Source of the DNA: Ignavibacteriales bacterium
GTDB lineage: Bacteria; Bacteroidota; Ignavibacteria; Ignavibacteriales; Ignavibacteriaceae
Reading direction: 5' to 3'
DNA: 64,000 nucleotides
NCBI GenBank assembly: GCA_016707115.1
Contig: JADJIH010000009.1
Coordinates: forward strand, 1 to 64,000
Position 1 is the first letter of the stretch; each line of letters begins with the position of its first letter. The notes below the pieces were generated by a model that searched no databases, was not told where the DNA came from, and saw only the letters and a program-made list of their open reading frames with translations. This document shows positions 1 through 8,300 of the stretch, piece by piece. Both the position numbers and the translations under genes were made by a program.

Positions 1-490
1 TATTCACAAACTGGGTAGGGAAGTCCAATTCAGATTGTTTTACCAATGTAATAACAGCTTGAAGGTCATCAATCTTTGCACCTGTAACTCTAACTTGTTC
101 ATCTTGAATTTGTGCACTTACCTTTAGCTTGGATTCTTTGATCAACTTAGTAATAATCTTAGCATTTTCTTTTGAGATTCCGCTTTGAAGATTAATAACT
201 TGTTTAAGTCTTCCGCCGGATGCAGCTTCAGGTTCGCTATACTTTAGTGCTTTAATAGATATGTTTCTGCGAATGAATTTTGTTTCTAAAATATCGAGAG
301 CTGATTTACGCGAGTAATCATCCTTTGTATTCATAGTAATGAGCTTATCTTTTTTATTAAGCTCAAGTTCAGTGTTAGAATCCTTAAGATCATAACGCTG
401 ATGAATTTCTTTTAATGCCTGATTAACAGCATTATCTGCTTCCTGAAAATCAATTTCAGAAACTATATCGAATGAATGATTTTGTGCCAT
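1..490 (-). CDS. yajQ: YajQ family nucleotide-binding protein, partial at window edge
   Basis: Reading leftward from an ATG at 490 gives a protein beginning MAQNHSFDIVSEIDFQEADN and ending ...DFPTQFVN at the window edge, about 163 residues, so only the last few residues are missing. This matches the YajQ (DUF520) family, small two-domain proteins of about 163 residues that bind nucleic acids or cyclic di-GMP. The family hallmarks are the N-terminal SFDIVS block, the RYDLKD segment and the C-terminal DFP-QF ending. The ribosome site AGAGG lies just upstream of the ATG. It runs away from the tRNA and is probably monocistronic or last in its transcript. Family assignment is firm; the cellular role is known only generally. 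Confidence 0.93.
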   Translation of the reverse strand, partial: MAQNHSFDIVSEIDFQEADNAVNQALKEIHQRYDLKDSNTELELNKKDKLITMNTKDDYSRKSALDILETKFIRRNISIKALKYSEPEAASGGRLKQVINLQSGISKENAKIITKLIKESKLKVSAQIQDEQVRVTGAKIDDLQAVITLVKQSELDFPTQFVN

Positions 491-511
491 ATAAAACCTC
501 TAAATATTAAG

Positions 512-585
512 TCGGGGTGATAGGATTCGAACCTACGGCCTCTTCGTCCCGAACGAAGCGCGCTACCGGGCTGCGCTACACCCCG
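512..585 (-). tRNA. tRNA-Pro (anticodon CGG)
   Basis: The reverse strand folds as a complete cloverleaf. The acceptor CGGGGTG pairs with CACCCCG, the D arm is GCGCAGCCCGGTAGCGC, the anticodon stem CTTCG/CGAAG holds loop TTCGGGA, and the T arm contains GGTTCGAATCC. Positions 34-36 read CGG, decoding CCG proline, with G37 as expected for proline tRNAs. The discriminator is A and the CCA end is not encoded. Its first 27 bases are duplicated exactly at 874-900. Confidence 0.96.
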
Positions 586-597
586 AATACTATTCAT

Positions 598-852
598 TTA
601 AGAAAAACTTGAGTATTCGTTTCTAATAAATTTTTTATTTCTAAGTTTTTTGAGTTTTAACTCAAATCTATTTGCATCTAAATTATTATCAAAAGTTCTT
701 AAAAAAATCAACTTCCAAGGTCCTTTTCCTTTTGTCGATTTATTCTGTCCTGAACCATGCTCTGTTAACCTTTTGGCAATATCATAAGTATGGCCGATAT
801 ACCATCTTTGGTTGACAATTGATTCAATTATGTATGTGTAATAATTTTCCAC
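598..852 (-). CDS. Small GIY-YIG nuclease-superfamily protein
   Basis: An 84-residue single-domain GIY-YIG protein. Near the N terminus is YYTYIIES, and WYIGHT stands in place of the canonical YIG pair. These are followed by the conserved R (KRLTEH), then an N-K-S-T segment with GPWKLIF, and E63 in a NRFELKLK helix. The start is GTG at 852, because an in-frame TAG lies upstream and no ATG fits; the AAGG preceding it comes from the tRNA-derived fragment. Members of this stand-alone clan resemble UvrC/homing-type nucleases, but the substrates are mostly unknown. It lies on the same strand as tRNA-Pro and is bracketed by that tRNA and a copy of its 5' half, which suggests it arrived with the duplication. 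Fold assignment is good; activity is untested. Confidence 0.88.
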   Translation of the reverse strand: MENYYTYIIESIVNQRWYIGHTYDIAKRLTEHGSGQNKSTKGKGPWKLIFLRTFDNNLDANRFELKLKKLRNKKFIRNEYSSFS

Positions 853-900
853 GGCCTTCCCGACCTATCGGGACGCGCTACCGGGCTGCGCTACACCCCG
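851..900 (-). repeat. tRNA-Pro 5'-half remnant
   Basis: Positions 874-902 are identical to 559-587, covering the acceptor 5' strand, the D arm and two flanking bases of tRNA-Pro. Beyond it, the anticodon arm is replaced by a perfect 6-bp hairpin (TCCCGA, 4-nt loop, TCGGGA), and six bases (851-856) again match the tRNA at 535-540. There is no T arm or 3' acceptor strand, so it is not a functional tRNA. Its end overlaps the GTG start of the GIY-YIG gene by two bases. Confidence 0.9.
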
Positions 901-1015
901 AAAAGGTGTTTTATCTGCAAAACAAATATAAAAATATTTTTAATCAAAGCTGTTTTAATCTTTACTTTAAAAATTAATACCCTTAAGTTTGAATCAAATA
1001 AAATTAACCTTTAAC

Positions 1016-1041
1016 TCTATCCAGTGAGATGGAAAAGGATG
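1016..1041 (+). promoter_or_regulatory. Probable PyrR-binding RNA element (pyr leader)
   Basis: The leader holds TCCAGTGAGATGGAAAAGGA, close to the PyrR-binding loop core (UCCAGNGAG..., then a purine-rich run) known from pyr operons of Firmicutes. AUCC and GGAU at the ends and CCA/TGG inside can form the expected short stem. It precedes an intrinsic terminator and pyrR itself, which is the canonical arrangement. It probably acts in the RNA, bound by PyrR when UMP/UTP is high. The match was made by eye. Confidence 0.6.
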
Positions 1042-1074
1042 AAAGAAAATACAAGTAAAATAAAAATAAGGTAA

Positions 1075-1108
1075 CCTCTGAGGATAATTAATCCGAAGAG
1101 GCTTTTTT
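1075..1108 (+). terminator. pyr operon attenuator terminator
   Basis: CCTCT-GA-GGAT, a 5-nt loop, then ATCC-GA-AGAGG forms a stem with a symmetrical tandem GA mismatch, followed by C and six T. It sits between the PyrR-like element and the pyrR start. Its 3' arm GAAGAGG (1095-1101) is also the only plausible ribosome site for ATG 1113, so the hairpin could block both transcription and translation. Confidence 0.75.
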
Positions 1109-1112
1109 GTAT

Positions 1113-1658
1113 ATGGATGTAAAATCAAAAATAATAGATGCTGAAGGATTTGACCGAATCCTTACAAGAATGGCTCACGAAATTCTTGAAAAAAATAAAG
1201 GTTCACATAATCTTGTTTTAATGGGAATGAGAACTCGCGGTGAGTTTTTAGGAAAACGGATTGCAGAAAAGATAAAGTTGATTGACAATGTTGACATACC
1301 ATTTGGGGTTCTTGATGTAACACTTTATCGTGATGATTTTAGAACAAGATTAAAACAGCCGGAAGTTTCTGTTTCCAACATTACGTTTGATATAAATGAA
1401 AAAGATATAATTCTGGTTGATGATGTTTTATTTACCGGAAGAACAGTTCGTTCTGCTTTAAATGCAATTATGGATATGGGCAGACCGAGTTCTATCCAGC
1501 TTTGCATTCTTATAGATCGAGGTCATCGCGAACTTCCAATACGGGCCGATTATGTTGGGAAAAATATTCCTACATCACACAATGAAGAAATAAAAGTTAA
1601 AATTAAAGAACACGATGGCGAAGATGCCATCTATATTATTGAATCAGAAAAGAAATAA
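1113..1658 (+). CDS. pyrR: Bifunctional pyr operon regulator / uracil phosphoribosyltransferase
   Basis: A protein of about 181 residues with the PRPP-binding signature ILVDDVLFTGRTVRSAL and the early MRTRGEFLGKRIA block typical of PyrR. Family members bind pyr leader RNA in response to uridine nucleotides and have weak uracil phosphoribosyltransferase activity. ATG at 1113 is preferred over an in-frame TTG at 1107 because TTG falls in the terminator T-run, whereas GAAGAGG lies 11 bases before the ATG. It is followed after 5 bases by pyrB and then pyrC, so it is the first gene of an autoregulated pyrimidine operon whose leader carries a matching PyrR site and attenuator. Confidence 0.95.
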   Translation: MDVKSKIIDAEGFDRILTRMAHEILEKNKGSHNLVLMGMRTRGEFLGKRIAEKIKLIDNVDIPFGVLDVTLYRDDFRTRLKQPEVSVSNITFDINEKDIILVDDVLFTGRTVRSALNAIMDMGRPSSIQLCILIDRGHRELPIRADYVGKNIPTSHNEEIKVKIKEHDGEDAIYIIESEKK

Positions 1659-1663
1659 AGAAT

Positions 1664-2584
1664 ATGTCATTATCAAGCCGACATTTATTGGGTCTAAAGG
1701 ATGTGCCTAAAGAAGACATTCAATTAATCTTAGACACCGCAACAACTTTCCGTGAAATACTTGAAAGACCGATTAAGAAAGTCCCAACGCTTCAAGGGAA
1801 AACAGTTGTAAATCTTTTTTATGAAAGTTCAACTCGTACAAGAATTTCTTTCGAGCTGGCAGAAAAAAGACTTTCTGCAGATTCAGTAAACTTTGCAGTT
1901 TCTGGAAGTAGTGTTAGTAAGGGTGAGACATTGAAGGATACTGTACGAAATATCGAAGCTATGAAAGTCGATATGATTGTTGTTAGGCACGCTTGTGCAG
2001 GAGTTCCGTTGATGCTTACCAAGTTGTCTGATTCAAATATTATAAATGCCGGCGATGGAATACACGAACATCCAACACAAGGATTGCTTGATATGTATTC
2101 AATCCGTGAAAAACTTGGAAAACTAGAAGGATTAAAAGTTTGTATTGTTGGCGATGTTGCTCATAGCCGCGTTGCACTTTCAAATATTTATGGTTTAAAA
2201 ACTATGGGCGCAAAAGTTTCTGTTTGTGGTCCTTCTACAATGATTCCAAAATTTTTAGATGAGCTTGGCGTAGATGTAATTCACGATATTGATGAAGCGA
2301 TTCAGGAAAATGATGTTCTTAATGTATTGCGAATTCAGTTGGAAAGAAAAGCTCGTGAATATTTTCCATCAATAAGAGAATACTCTAAATATTTTGGAAT
2401 TGATAGGGAACGATTAGAAAAAAATGGTAAAGATATATTGATACTTCATCCTGGCCCTATAAATAGGGGTGTTGAGATCTCATCGGAAGTTGCAGATGGA
2501 TCATCGCAAATAATTTTACAACAAGTTACAAATGGAGTTGCTGTTAGAATGGCAGTACTCTATTTACTCGGAACACTTAATTAG
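1664..2584 (+). CDS. pyrB: Aspartate carbamoyltransferase catalytic subunit
   Basis: 306 residues, the normal length for the catalytic chain. The carbamoyl-phosphate loop FYESSTRTRISFELA, the HEHPTQGLLDMY motif, a LRIQLER segment and LHPGPINRGVE are all present, so the active site looks complete. It makes N-carbamoyl-aspartate from carbamoyl phosphate and L-aspartate, the second step of de novo pyrimidine synthesis. No pyrI regulatory subunit is adjacent; as in Bacillus, control presumably comes from PyrR at the upstream attenuator. Gaps of 5 and about 12 bases to pyrR and pyrC indicate co-transcription. Confidence 0.97.
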   Translation: MSLSSRHLLGLKDVPKEDIQLILDTATTFREILERPIKKVPTLQGKTVVNLFYESSTRTRISFELAEKRLSADSVNFAVSGSSVSKGETLKDTVRNIEAMKVDMIVVRHACAGVPLMLTKLSDSNIINAGDGIHEHPTQGLLDMYSIREKLGKLEGLKVCIVGDVAHSRVALSNIYGLKTMGAKVSVCGPSTMIPKFLDELGVDVIHDIDEAIQENDVLNVLRIQLERKAREYFPSIREYSKYFGIDRERLEKNGKDILILHPGPINRGVEISSEVADGSSQIILQQVTNGVAVRMAVLYLLGTLN

Positions 2585-2596
2585 AAAGTTTTGAAA

Positions 2597-3889
2597 ATGA
2601 AAGTAGTATTAAAAAACGTAAACATTTTAAATCCACACCAAAATGTTAATGAGAAAAATGTTAACATTTTAATCGAGGATGGCAAATTCAAAAACATCGG
2701 CGAACTAACTAACGCAGAAATGAAGGATGCAAAGGTTTTAGAATTAGATGGAAAGTATATAGTTCCCGGTTTTTTTGATATGCATGTTCATTTACGTGAA
2801 CCAGGCAGAGAGGATGAAGAGACAGTTGTTACAGGCTGTAACAGTGCAGCTAATGGCGGATTTACCGGAATTGCTTGTATGCCAAATACTGATCCAGCCA
2901 TTGATTCTGCGGAAGTTGTAACACTGATAAAAAAGCAATCTACAAATCATTTGGTTGATGTTTTCCCAGTTGGTGCCGCAACGGTTGGAAGAAAAGGTGA
3001 AGTACTTTCTCCAATGGCAGAACTTAAAGATGCTGGTGTGGTTGGATTTTCTGATGATGGAATAGCAATCAAAACAGCTTCTATTCTAAAACGCTCACTC
3101 GAGTATGCCAAGATGTTTGATCTTCCAATCATCGAACATTGTGAAGATGAATCTCTTGCAGGCGGAGCAATGAATGAAAGTATTAACTCCACACTACTTG
3201 GTCTTCCTCCAATTCCTTCGGTTGCTGAAGATTTAATTGTGATGCGAGATATTCTGATGGCAGAATACACAGATGCTAAAGTTCATATCGCTCACATCAG
3301 CAGTAAAAAATCTGTTGAGATGGTGCGTGATGCAAAGAAAAAAGGTATAAAAGTTACAGCTGAAGTTGCTCCTCATCATTTTACATTAACGGATGATGCT
3401 GTTAAAACTTATGATCCAAATGTAAAGATGAATCCACCGTTAAGAACAAAAGCAGATGTTGAAGAAATAATAAAAGGGTTGAAAGATGGAACTATCGATT
3501 GTATAGCCTCCGATCACGCACCTCATTCACTTGAAGAAAAAGAGATGGAATTTGAGTATGCTCCAAATGGAATAATCGGTTTAGAGACTCAAATTGGATT
3601 AGCTTTTACAGAACTTTATCATAAAAAAGTTTTATCACTTGAGCAGATAATTGAAAAATTTGCAATAAATCCACGAAAAATTCTTAATCTGCCAATACCA
3701 GAAATTAAACAGGGAGAAGTTGTAAATTTAACAATATTAGATATTGATGCTGTTTGGACAGTTGATAAGAAAAAATTCTTATCCAAATCATCAAATTCAC
3801 CTTTTGATAAACGTTTATTGACTGGAAAATCCGTAGGAGTTATAAATAAAGGTATGATGTTTATCGAAGGAAGTTTCACTAAAATCTGA
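2597..3889 (+). CDS. pyrC: Dihydroorotase
   Basis: A 430-residue class I dihydroorotase. The metal-binding HVHLREPG motif is near the N terminus, followed by MPNTDP, the HCED and HISS metal/substrate blocks, and SDHAPH with the catalytic aspartate. It closes N-carbamoyl-aspartate to dihydroorotate. ATG 2597 is chosen; an in-frame TTG two codons upstream (2591) is possible but less likely. It is the last gene of pyrR-pyrB-pyrC, followed by a weak terminator. carA/carB, pyrD, pyrE and pyrF are not in this window. Confidence 0.96.
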   Translation: MKVVLKNVNILNPHQNVNEKNVNILIEDGKFKNIGELTNAEMKDAKVLELDGKYIVPGFFDMHVHLREPGREDEETVVTGCNSAANGGFTGIACMPNTDPAIDSAEVVTLIKKQSTNHLVDVFPVGAATVGRKGEVLSPMAELKDAGVVGFSDDGIAIKTASILKRSLEYAKMFDLPIIEHCEDESLAGGAMNESINSTLLGLPPIPSVAEDLIVMRDILMAEYTDAKVHIAHISSKKSVEMVRDAKKKGIKVTAEVAPHHFTLTDDAVKTYDPNVKMNPPLRTKADVEEIIKGLKDGTIDCIASDHAPHSLEEKEMEFEYAPNGIIGLETQIGLAFTELYHKKVLSLEQIIEKFAINPRKILNLPIPEIKQGEVVNLTILDIDAVWTVDKKKFLSKSSNSPFDKRLLTGKSVGVINKGMMFIEGSFTKI

Positions 3890-3958
3890 AGATGACATTT
3901 TGGAGTTGAATTATAGTTCATTCATTGTTCAATTAAATATACAATCTGTTCAAATATC

Positions 3959-3988
3959 ATTGGTTTATTCACCAATAACAGCTTTTTT
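3959..3988 (+). terminator. Weak intrinsic terminator after pyrC
   Basis: ATTGGT, a 6-nt loop and ACCAAT form a short stem, followed by four bases and then GC plus six T. The stem is only 6 bp and AT-rich, so efficiency is doubtful, but the place fits the end of the pyr operon. Confidence 0.4.
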
Positions 3989-4048
3989 ATGTGGCATTTA
4001 TTTTGGGTTATCATATCTGAAAATGAAAACACACTAAAGGTGACCAAA

Positions 4049-4855
4049 ATGAAAAAGCTATCAATTTTCGCAATCTTAATCCTTACAACCATAATTTTGA
4101 GTTCTTGTGATGTAAACGATTCATATTACAATGATTATACACCGCCATCTCCACCTAGCGGAATTGAAGTTCTTAATGGAGATAACAGAGTTGATATTTC
4201 CTGGAATAGAAATCGAGAATCCGACATTGCTGGATACAATGTATATTATAATTACACATATGAAGGAAAATATACTTTGATTGGGTCCACATCAGGAACA
4301 TATTTTGCAGACGTAGAAGCTGTTAATGGTAATAAGTATTATTATGCAGTAGCTGCTTACGATTATAATGGAAACGAAAGTGAACTCAGTTATGATGTAA
4401 TCTATTCAACACCAAGACCTGAAGGATACAACCAGGCGGTTTTCGATTATATAAGATTTCCTAATAATTCAGGTTATACATTTACAACTTATTCCACAGT
4501 TCCTTATGATGCACAGGATGTTGATTTCTTCTTTGAATTATATCAAGGTACAGGCTATATAAGAGTTTATGATGATACGGATATTCAGGATATGGGACCA
4601 ACAAGTGATATTTATGATATTCCTTATGCACCAGAAAATGGATGGGCAGTAAACAAAGAGGAAATTGCTCAAATTGGACACACTTATGTTATTTGGACAT
4701 GGGATAATCACTTTGCTAAAATAAGAGTAAAGAATATTACTGCAGATAGAATAGTTTTTGATTGGGCATTCCAATTAGTTGAAGGTGAACCACAATTAAA
4801 ACCAGTTGTAAAAAGTGGTGATCGAAAGTTAGAAAAATTACAATTGGCGAGATAA
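4049..4855 (+). CDS. Lipoprotein with fibronectin type III domain
   Basis: 268 residues starting at ATG 4049, chosen because a good ribosome site (AAAGGTG) precedes it and the product begins with a lipoprotein signal (MKKLSIFAILILTTIILSSC, lipidated cysteine at 20). Residues about 32-125 are a fibronectin type III fold: PPSPPSGIEVLNGDNRVDIS, then W-N-R, DIAGYNVYY, and YYYAVAAYD-NGNES. The rest (about 130-268) is aromatic and acidic with no family I recognise. It is probably anchored in the outer or inner membrane facing the periplasm. It follows the pyr operon but looks unrelated to it. Function unknown. Confidence 0.8.
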   Translation: MKKLSIFAILILTTIILSSCDVNDSYYNDYTPPSPPSGIEVLNGDNRVDISWNRNRESDIAGYNVYYNYTYEGKYTLIGSTSGTYFADVEAVNGNKYYYAVAAYDYNGNESELSYDVIYSTPRPEGYNQAVFDYIRFPNNSGYTFTTYSTVPYDAQDVDFFFELYQGTGYIRVYDDTDIQDMGPTSDIYDIPYAPENGWAVNKEEIAQIGHTYVIWTWDNHFAKIRVKNITADRIVFDWAFQLVEGEPQLKPVVKSGDRKLEKLQLAR

Positions 4856-4874
4856 TTAAGATTTTATTACTTTT

Positions 4875-4917
4875 GTCGTGAACTTGTATTTGAAGTTTAC
4901 AAATATGGGTTCACGAC
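4875..4917. other. Strong inverted repeat between two genes
   Basis: GTCGTGAAC (4875-4883) and GTTCACGAC (4909-4917) are exact inverses, with an inner TTGTA/TACAA pair extending the hairpin. No T-run follows on either strand, so it is not a classical terminator. It lies 15 bases ahead of the DUF4783 gene's start and could affect its translation or mRNA stability. Confidence 0.6.
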
Positions 4918-4931
4918 ATATCATTTTAAAT

Positions 4932-5375
4932 ATGAAAAATTATTTTTACATACTTATAATTCTGTTACCTCTTTCGGTTCTATTTTCTCAGACCTCAAAT
5001 CTTACGAGAAAAACGGATACAAAAAAAGGTGTTCAACAAGAAGAATTAATTTTTAAGGAAATCGAATCCGGAATTAAAGACGCCAATGTTGAAAGAATAT
5101 CAAAATATTTTGGTCAGCAAACTTACTTTAGTTTTTCAAATGGTATAAATGGATATTACAGCAGTAACCAGGCATATTATGTCTTAGAAGATTTTTTCAA
5201 ACTTTATAGAGTAACATCGTTTAAGATGGATAATGTTAAGAGCGATAGCAATCATTCATATGCTACCGGAAAATATAATTATGATAATAAAGGACAGCGA
5301 AGCACAGCTCAGGTTTATATCTCTATAAAGAAAATTGGCCACAATTGGATTATTACTCAATTTACAATTAACTGA
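4932..5375 (+). CDS. DUF4783 family exported protein
   Basis: 147 residues. ATG 4932 gives a clean signal peptide (MKNYFYILIILLPLSVLFSQ); an upstream GTG at 4878 in the same frame lies inside the inverted repeat and would spoil it. The mature part matches DUF4783, a small alpha+beta family in Bacteroidota: IFKEIESGIKDANVERISKYF, then YYSSNQAYYVLEDFFKLYR, ATGKYNY and IKKIGHNWIITQFTI. It is probably periplasmic or surface-exposed; no function is known. Its stop overlaps the start of the sensor kinase by one base (TGATG), so the two are translationally coupled and may work together. Confidence 0.85.
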   Translation: MKNYFYILIILLPLSVLFSQTSNLTRKTDTKKGVQQEELIFKEIESGIKDANVERISKYFGQQTYFSFSNGINGYYSSNQAYYVLEDFFKLYRVTSFKMDNVKSDSNHSYATGKYNYDNKGQRSTAQVYISIKKIGHNWIITQFTIN

Positions 5376-8300
5376 TGTTTAAGAAGATAACTGAAAAGTT
5401 TAAAGGCGATAGAAAATATTTCTCTATCGTCTTTTTTATTTTAATTATACTGGGTGTATCCGGTATAGTTACAGAATCAGTTATTAATCGGACCAAAGAA
5501 AATTGGGAAAGCATTTTAATTGACAAGATTTCTAGAATTCAAGAGTCAATTAAAAATGATTTTGAAAGCAAACAGAATGATTTAGTTAATAAATTAAATC
5601 TCGTTCGTCAGGATCTTAGAAAATCTCTAACACCAGAAAGTGAATCTTATAAAGAAATAGTAAAGTTAATTAATGATGAAGTTTTTGATAATTATTCAAT
5701 AGAGATTTTTGCCCCAAATGGTAAACTGATTGCGTGGAATCATATAATTGCTGTTGAGCAGGATGAATTATTTCCTTTAAGTTTTCCTTTAGGTGAAGCT
5801 TATTTTCTTTCGAAAGATCTGCTCAACTATTTATCAATCATAGACACAACACATCTGGAATCCGATATCTTTTATATTGCTATCTCAACTCCCATTGAAG
5901 AAAAATTTAGAATAAATAACCAGTATTCGAAAAATATCAGTTTTCAAAAAGAACTAATTACCAAATACCAAACTGACATCACAGTTGATTATTCTCCATA
6001 CGCAGAAAAATCGAAAGATGGAAGAAGGTTTTCATTTGAACTAATTAATTCTAAAGAAAATAAAATAGGAATGGTTTCATTTCAAAAACCATTACTTAAC
6101 AATTCTATAAACCAGCTTAAAGAAACTGCAACAAAAATTCAATCATTGCTGGTTGTAATCGCTTTGTTATTTGTAGGATTTGGATTGAATACTGATTTTA
6201 AAAAATTAGATTCATATCTATTCAGGCTAATTTTATTATTAGTTTACCTTACGGCTTTAAGAGCGCTTATATTTGTTTTTGGATTTCCTTCCAATTTTAT
6301 TAATGGGCCACTTACTGATCCTTCGTATTTTTCATCACCTTTCGGATGGGGAATTGTAAAATCGCCAATAGAATTTTTTACTACAATAATATTTATTGTT
6401 CTTATATCAGTGCAGACTTTTAGATATACAAGAAATTATCTGTATTCAACAAAAACAATTAAGCATAAATATATTGGATACATTGCTTCAATAGTTTTGT
6501 CAATAATAATCTTCTTAATATTAAGAGGATTAAGTGCATCTATCAAAAGCATCATATTTGATTCAACAATAAGATATTTTAAAGAGCCAAATATTCTTCC
6601 TGATCTGCCATCGCTAGCAATGAATTTTAACATGCTGTTGCTATCATTTGCGTCTGTACTGGCAATAATGGGTGCTCTAAATTTGATTATTAAGTTTTTA
6701 AAACTTGATATTAAAAAATTAAGTAAAAGCATCTTATTTATCGTTCTGATCGTAGTTGCATCAATAGTATTTGCATCTTCATTTCTCAGCAAAGATCCAT
6801 TAATAACTCCTGTTATACTTTTAATCTTCATAATACTTTTATTTATACTTTTTTATCAGATTAATTTTAAAAATCAGAACTCTGTTTACAATTATTTGTT
6901 TATTCTGTTAATAAGTTCCATTATTTCTATCTCGATGTTGAATTTTTTCAATTCAAAGTTGGAGAGAGAATCATTAAAAACTACAGCATTGGAAATTAAC
7001 AGAGCAGATTCAAATTTTCTTTCATACATGCTTAATGAAACATTAAGTGATATTAAAGATAGAACCGATATTGTGAAGATATTTGGTGATCGTTATGCCA
7101 ATTATGATGCGCTTGCTTTTAAAATTTGGGGAGACAGTCCAATGCAGCGCGAATCTCTTAATTCAGGAATCAGATTTTATGATAGATTTCAAAATGTTAT
7201 CGGTGAGTATTTTGTTGGATTAAATCCAGACAAAAAGATATTTAATTATTTAAGCAAAGATGATGAAATAAATATTGTAGAACTTGAGAATAAAGAAGTG
7301 GGAACAGGTAAGTATTATGCAGGTGTAATTGAGATTGAGGAAAGAGGAATAACTAAAGGCTATATTTCAGCGTTTGTTAGTTTTGATATCAAATCAATTG
7401 GCGCATTAAATTTTCCTGATTTCGTTGAGTCTAATCTTTCGATACTAAATAGAGTTATTGATGTAAAAAAACTTAAAATATTTCAGTTTTATGGTTCTGA
7501 GTTATCAGAAGTTTACGGAGATATATATCCATCACGTGATCAGATAAAACAAATTCAGCAAACAGAAGTTGACAGTTTGTTTAACGAAGCCTGGCTGAAA
7601 ATTAAATTTGACAATGAAACTTATGAAACATATTTGCTGAGAATTCCGAATAATGGCTCAGATATCACAACAACTGTATCAGTGGAAGAAAAAGCTTTCT
7701 CCTGGAATCTTTTTAACTTCTTTAAAATTTTTATAATTCATTCTTTATTTATAGTTCTTGCTTTCCTTATTATAGTTATAAGTCGCGTTGGTAAATTAAA
7801 CCTAAGTTTTAAATCAAAACTATTGTTCGCGTTTTTGGTAATTTCAATAATTCCAGTTGTTGTGCTAGCCTTATATAATTCAAATGTTGTTAATGAACGA
7901 GCAAAAGAAGGTATATTTAATGAGCTCAGCCAACGCGCAAATTATATTGAAAAACATCTTACAAGTCAGATTGAAAAGAATAAGAACCGCGATTTAGTTA
8001 CTGCTTCAGAGAATGCAGCACGAGAATTAGGAATATCTTTTGCACTTTATGAATCCACAGATCAAATCTATAATTCAAAAGATATTTATAATCGGGTTGG
8101 ATTGTTCGATAAAAAATTAAATCCGCAGGCATATTATCATCTGAATTATCTGCGTTATAAGGAGTATGTGTCTTCTGAAAAGCTAAATGACTACAAATTT
8201 GATTCCTACTATCGAATCATTAACGTAAATGAGAAAGAATATATTTTATCAGTTAATGATGCTTTTAATAAAATAAAAATTCTATTCTCAACCACAGAAA

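Noticed and set aside
851..900. Second tRNA-Pro gene
   Set aside because: Only the 5' half is present; the anticodon arm is replaced and there is no T arm or 3' acceptor strand.
4875..4917. Intrinsic terminator after the lipoprotein gene
   Set aside because: The inverted repeat is strong but has no T-run on either strand.
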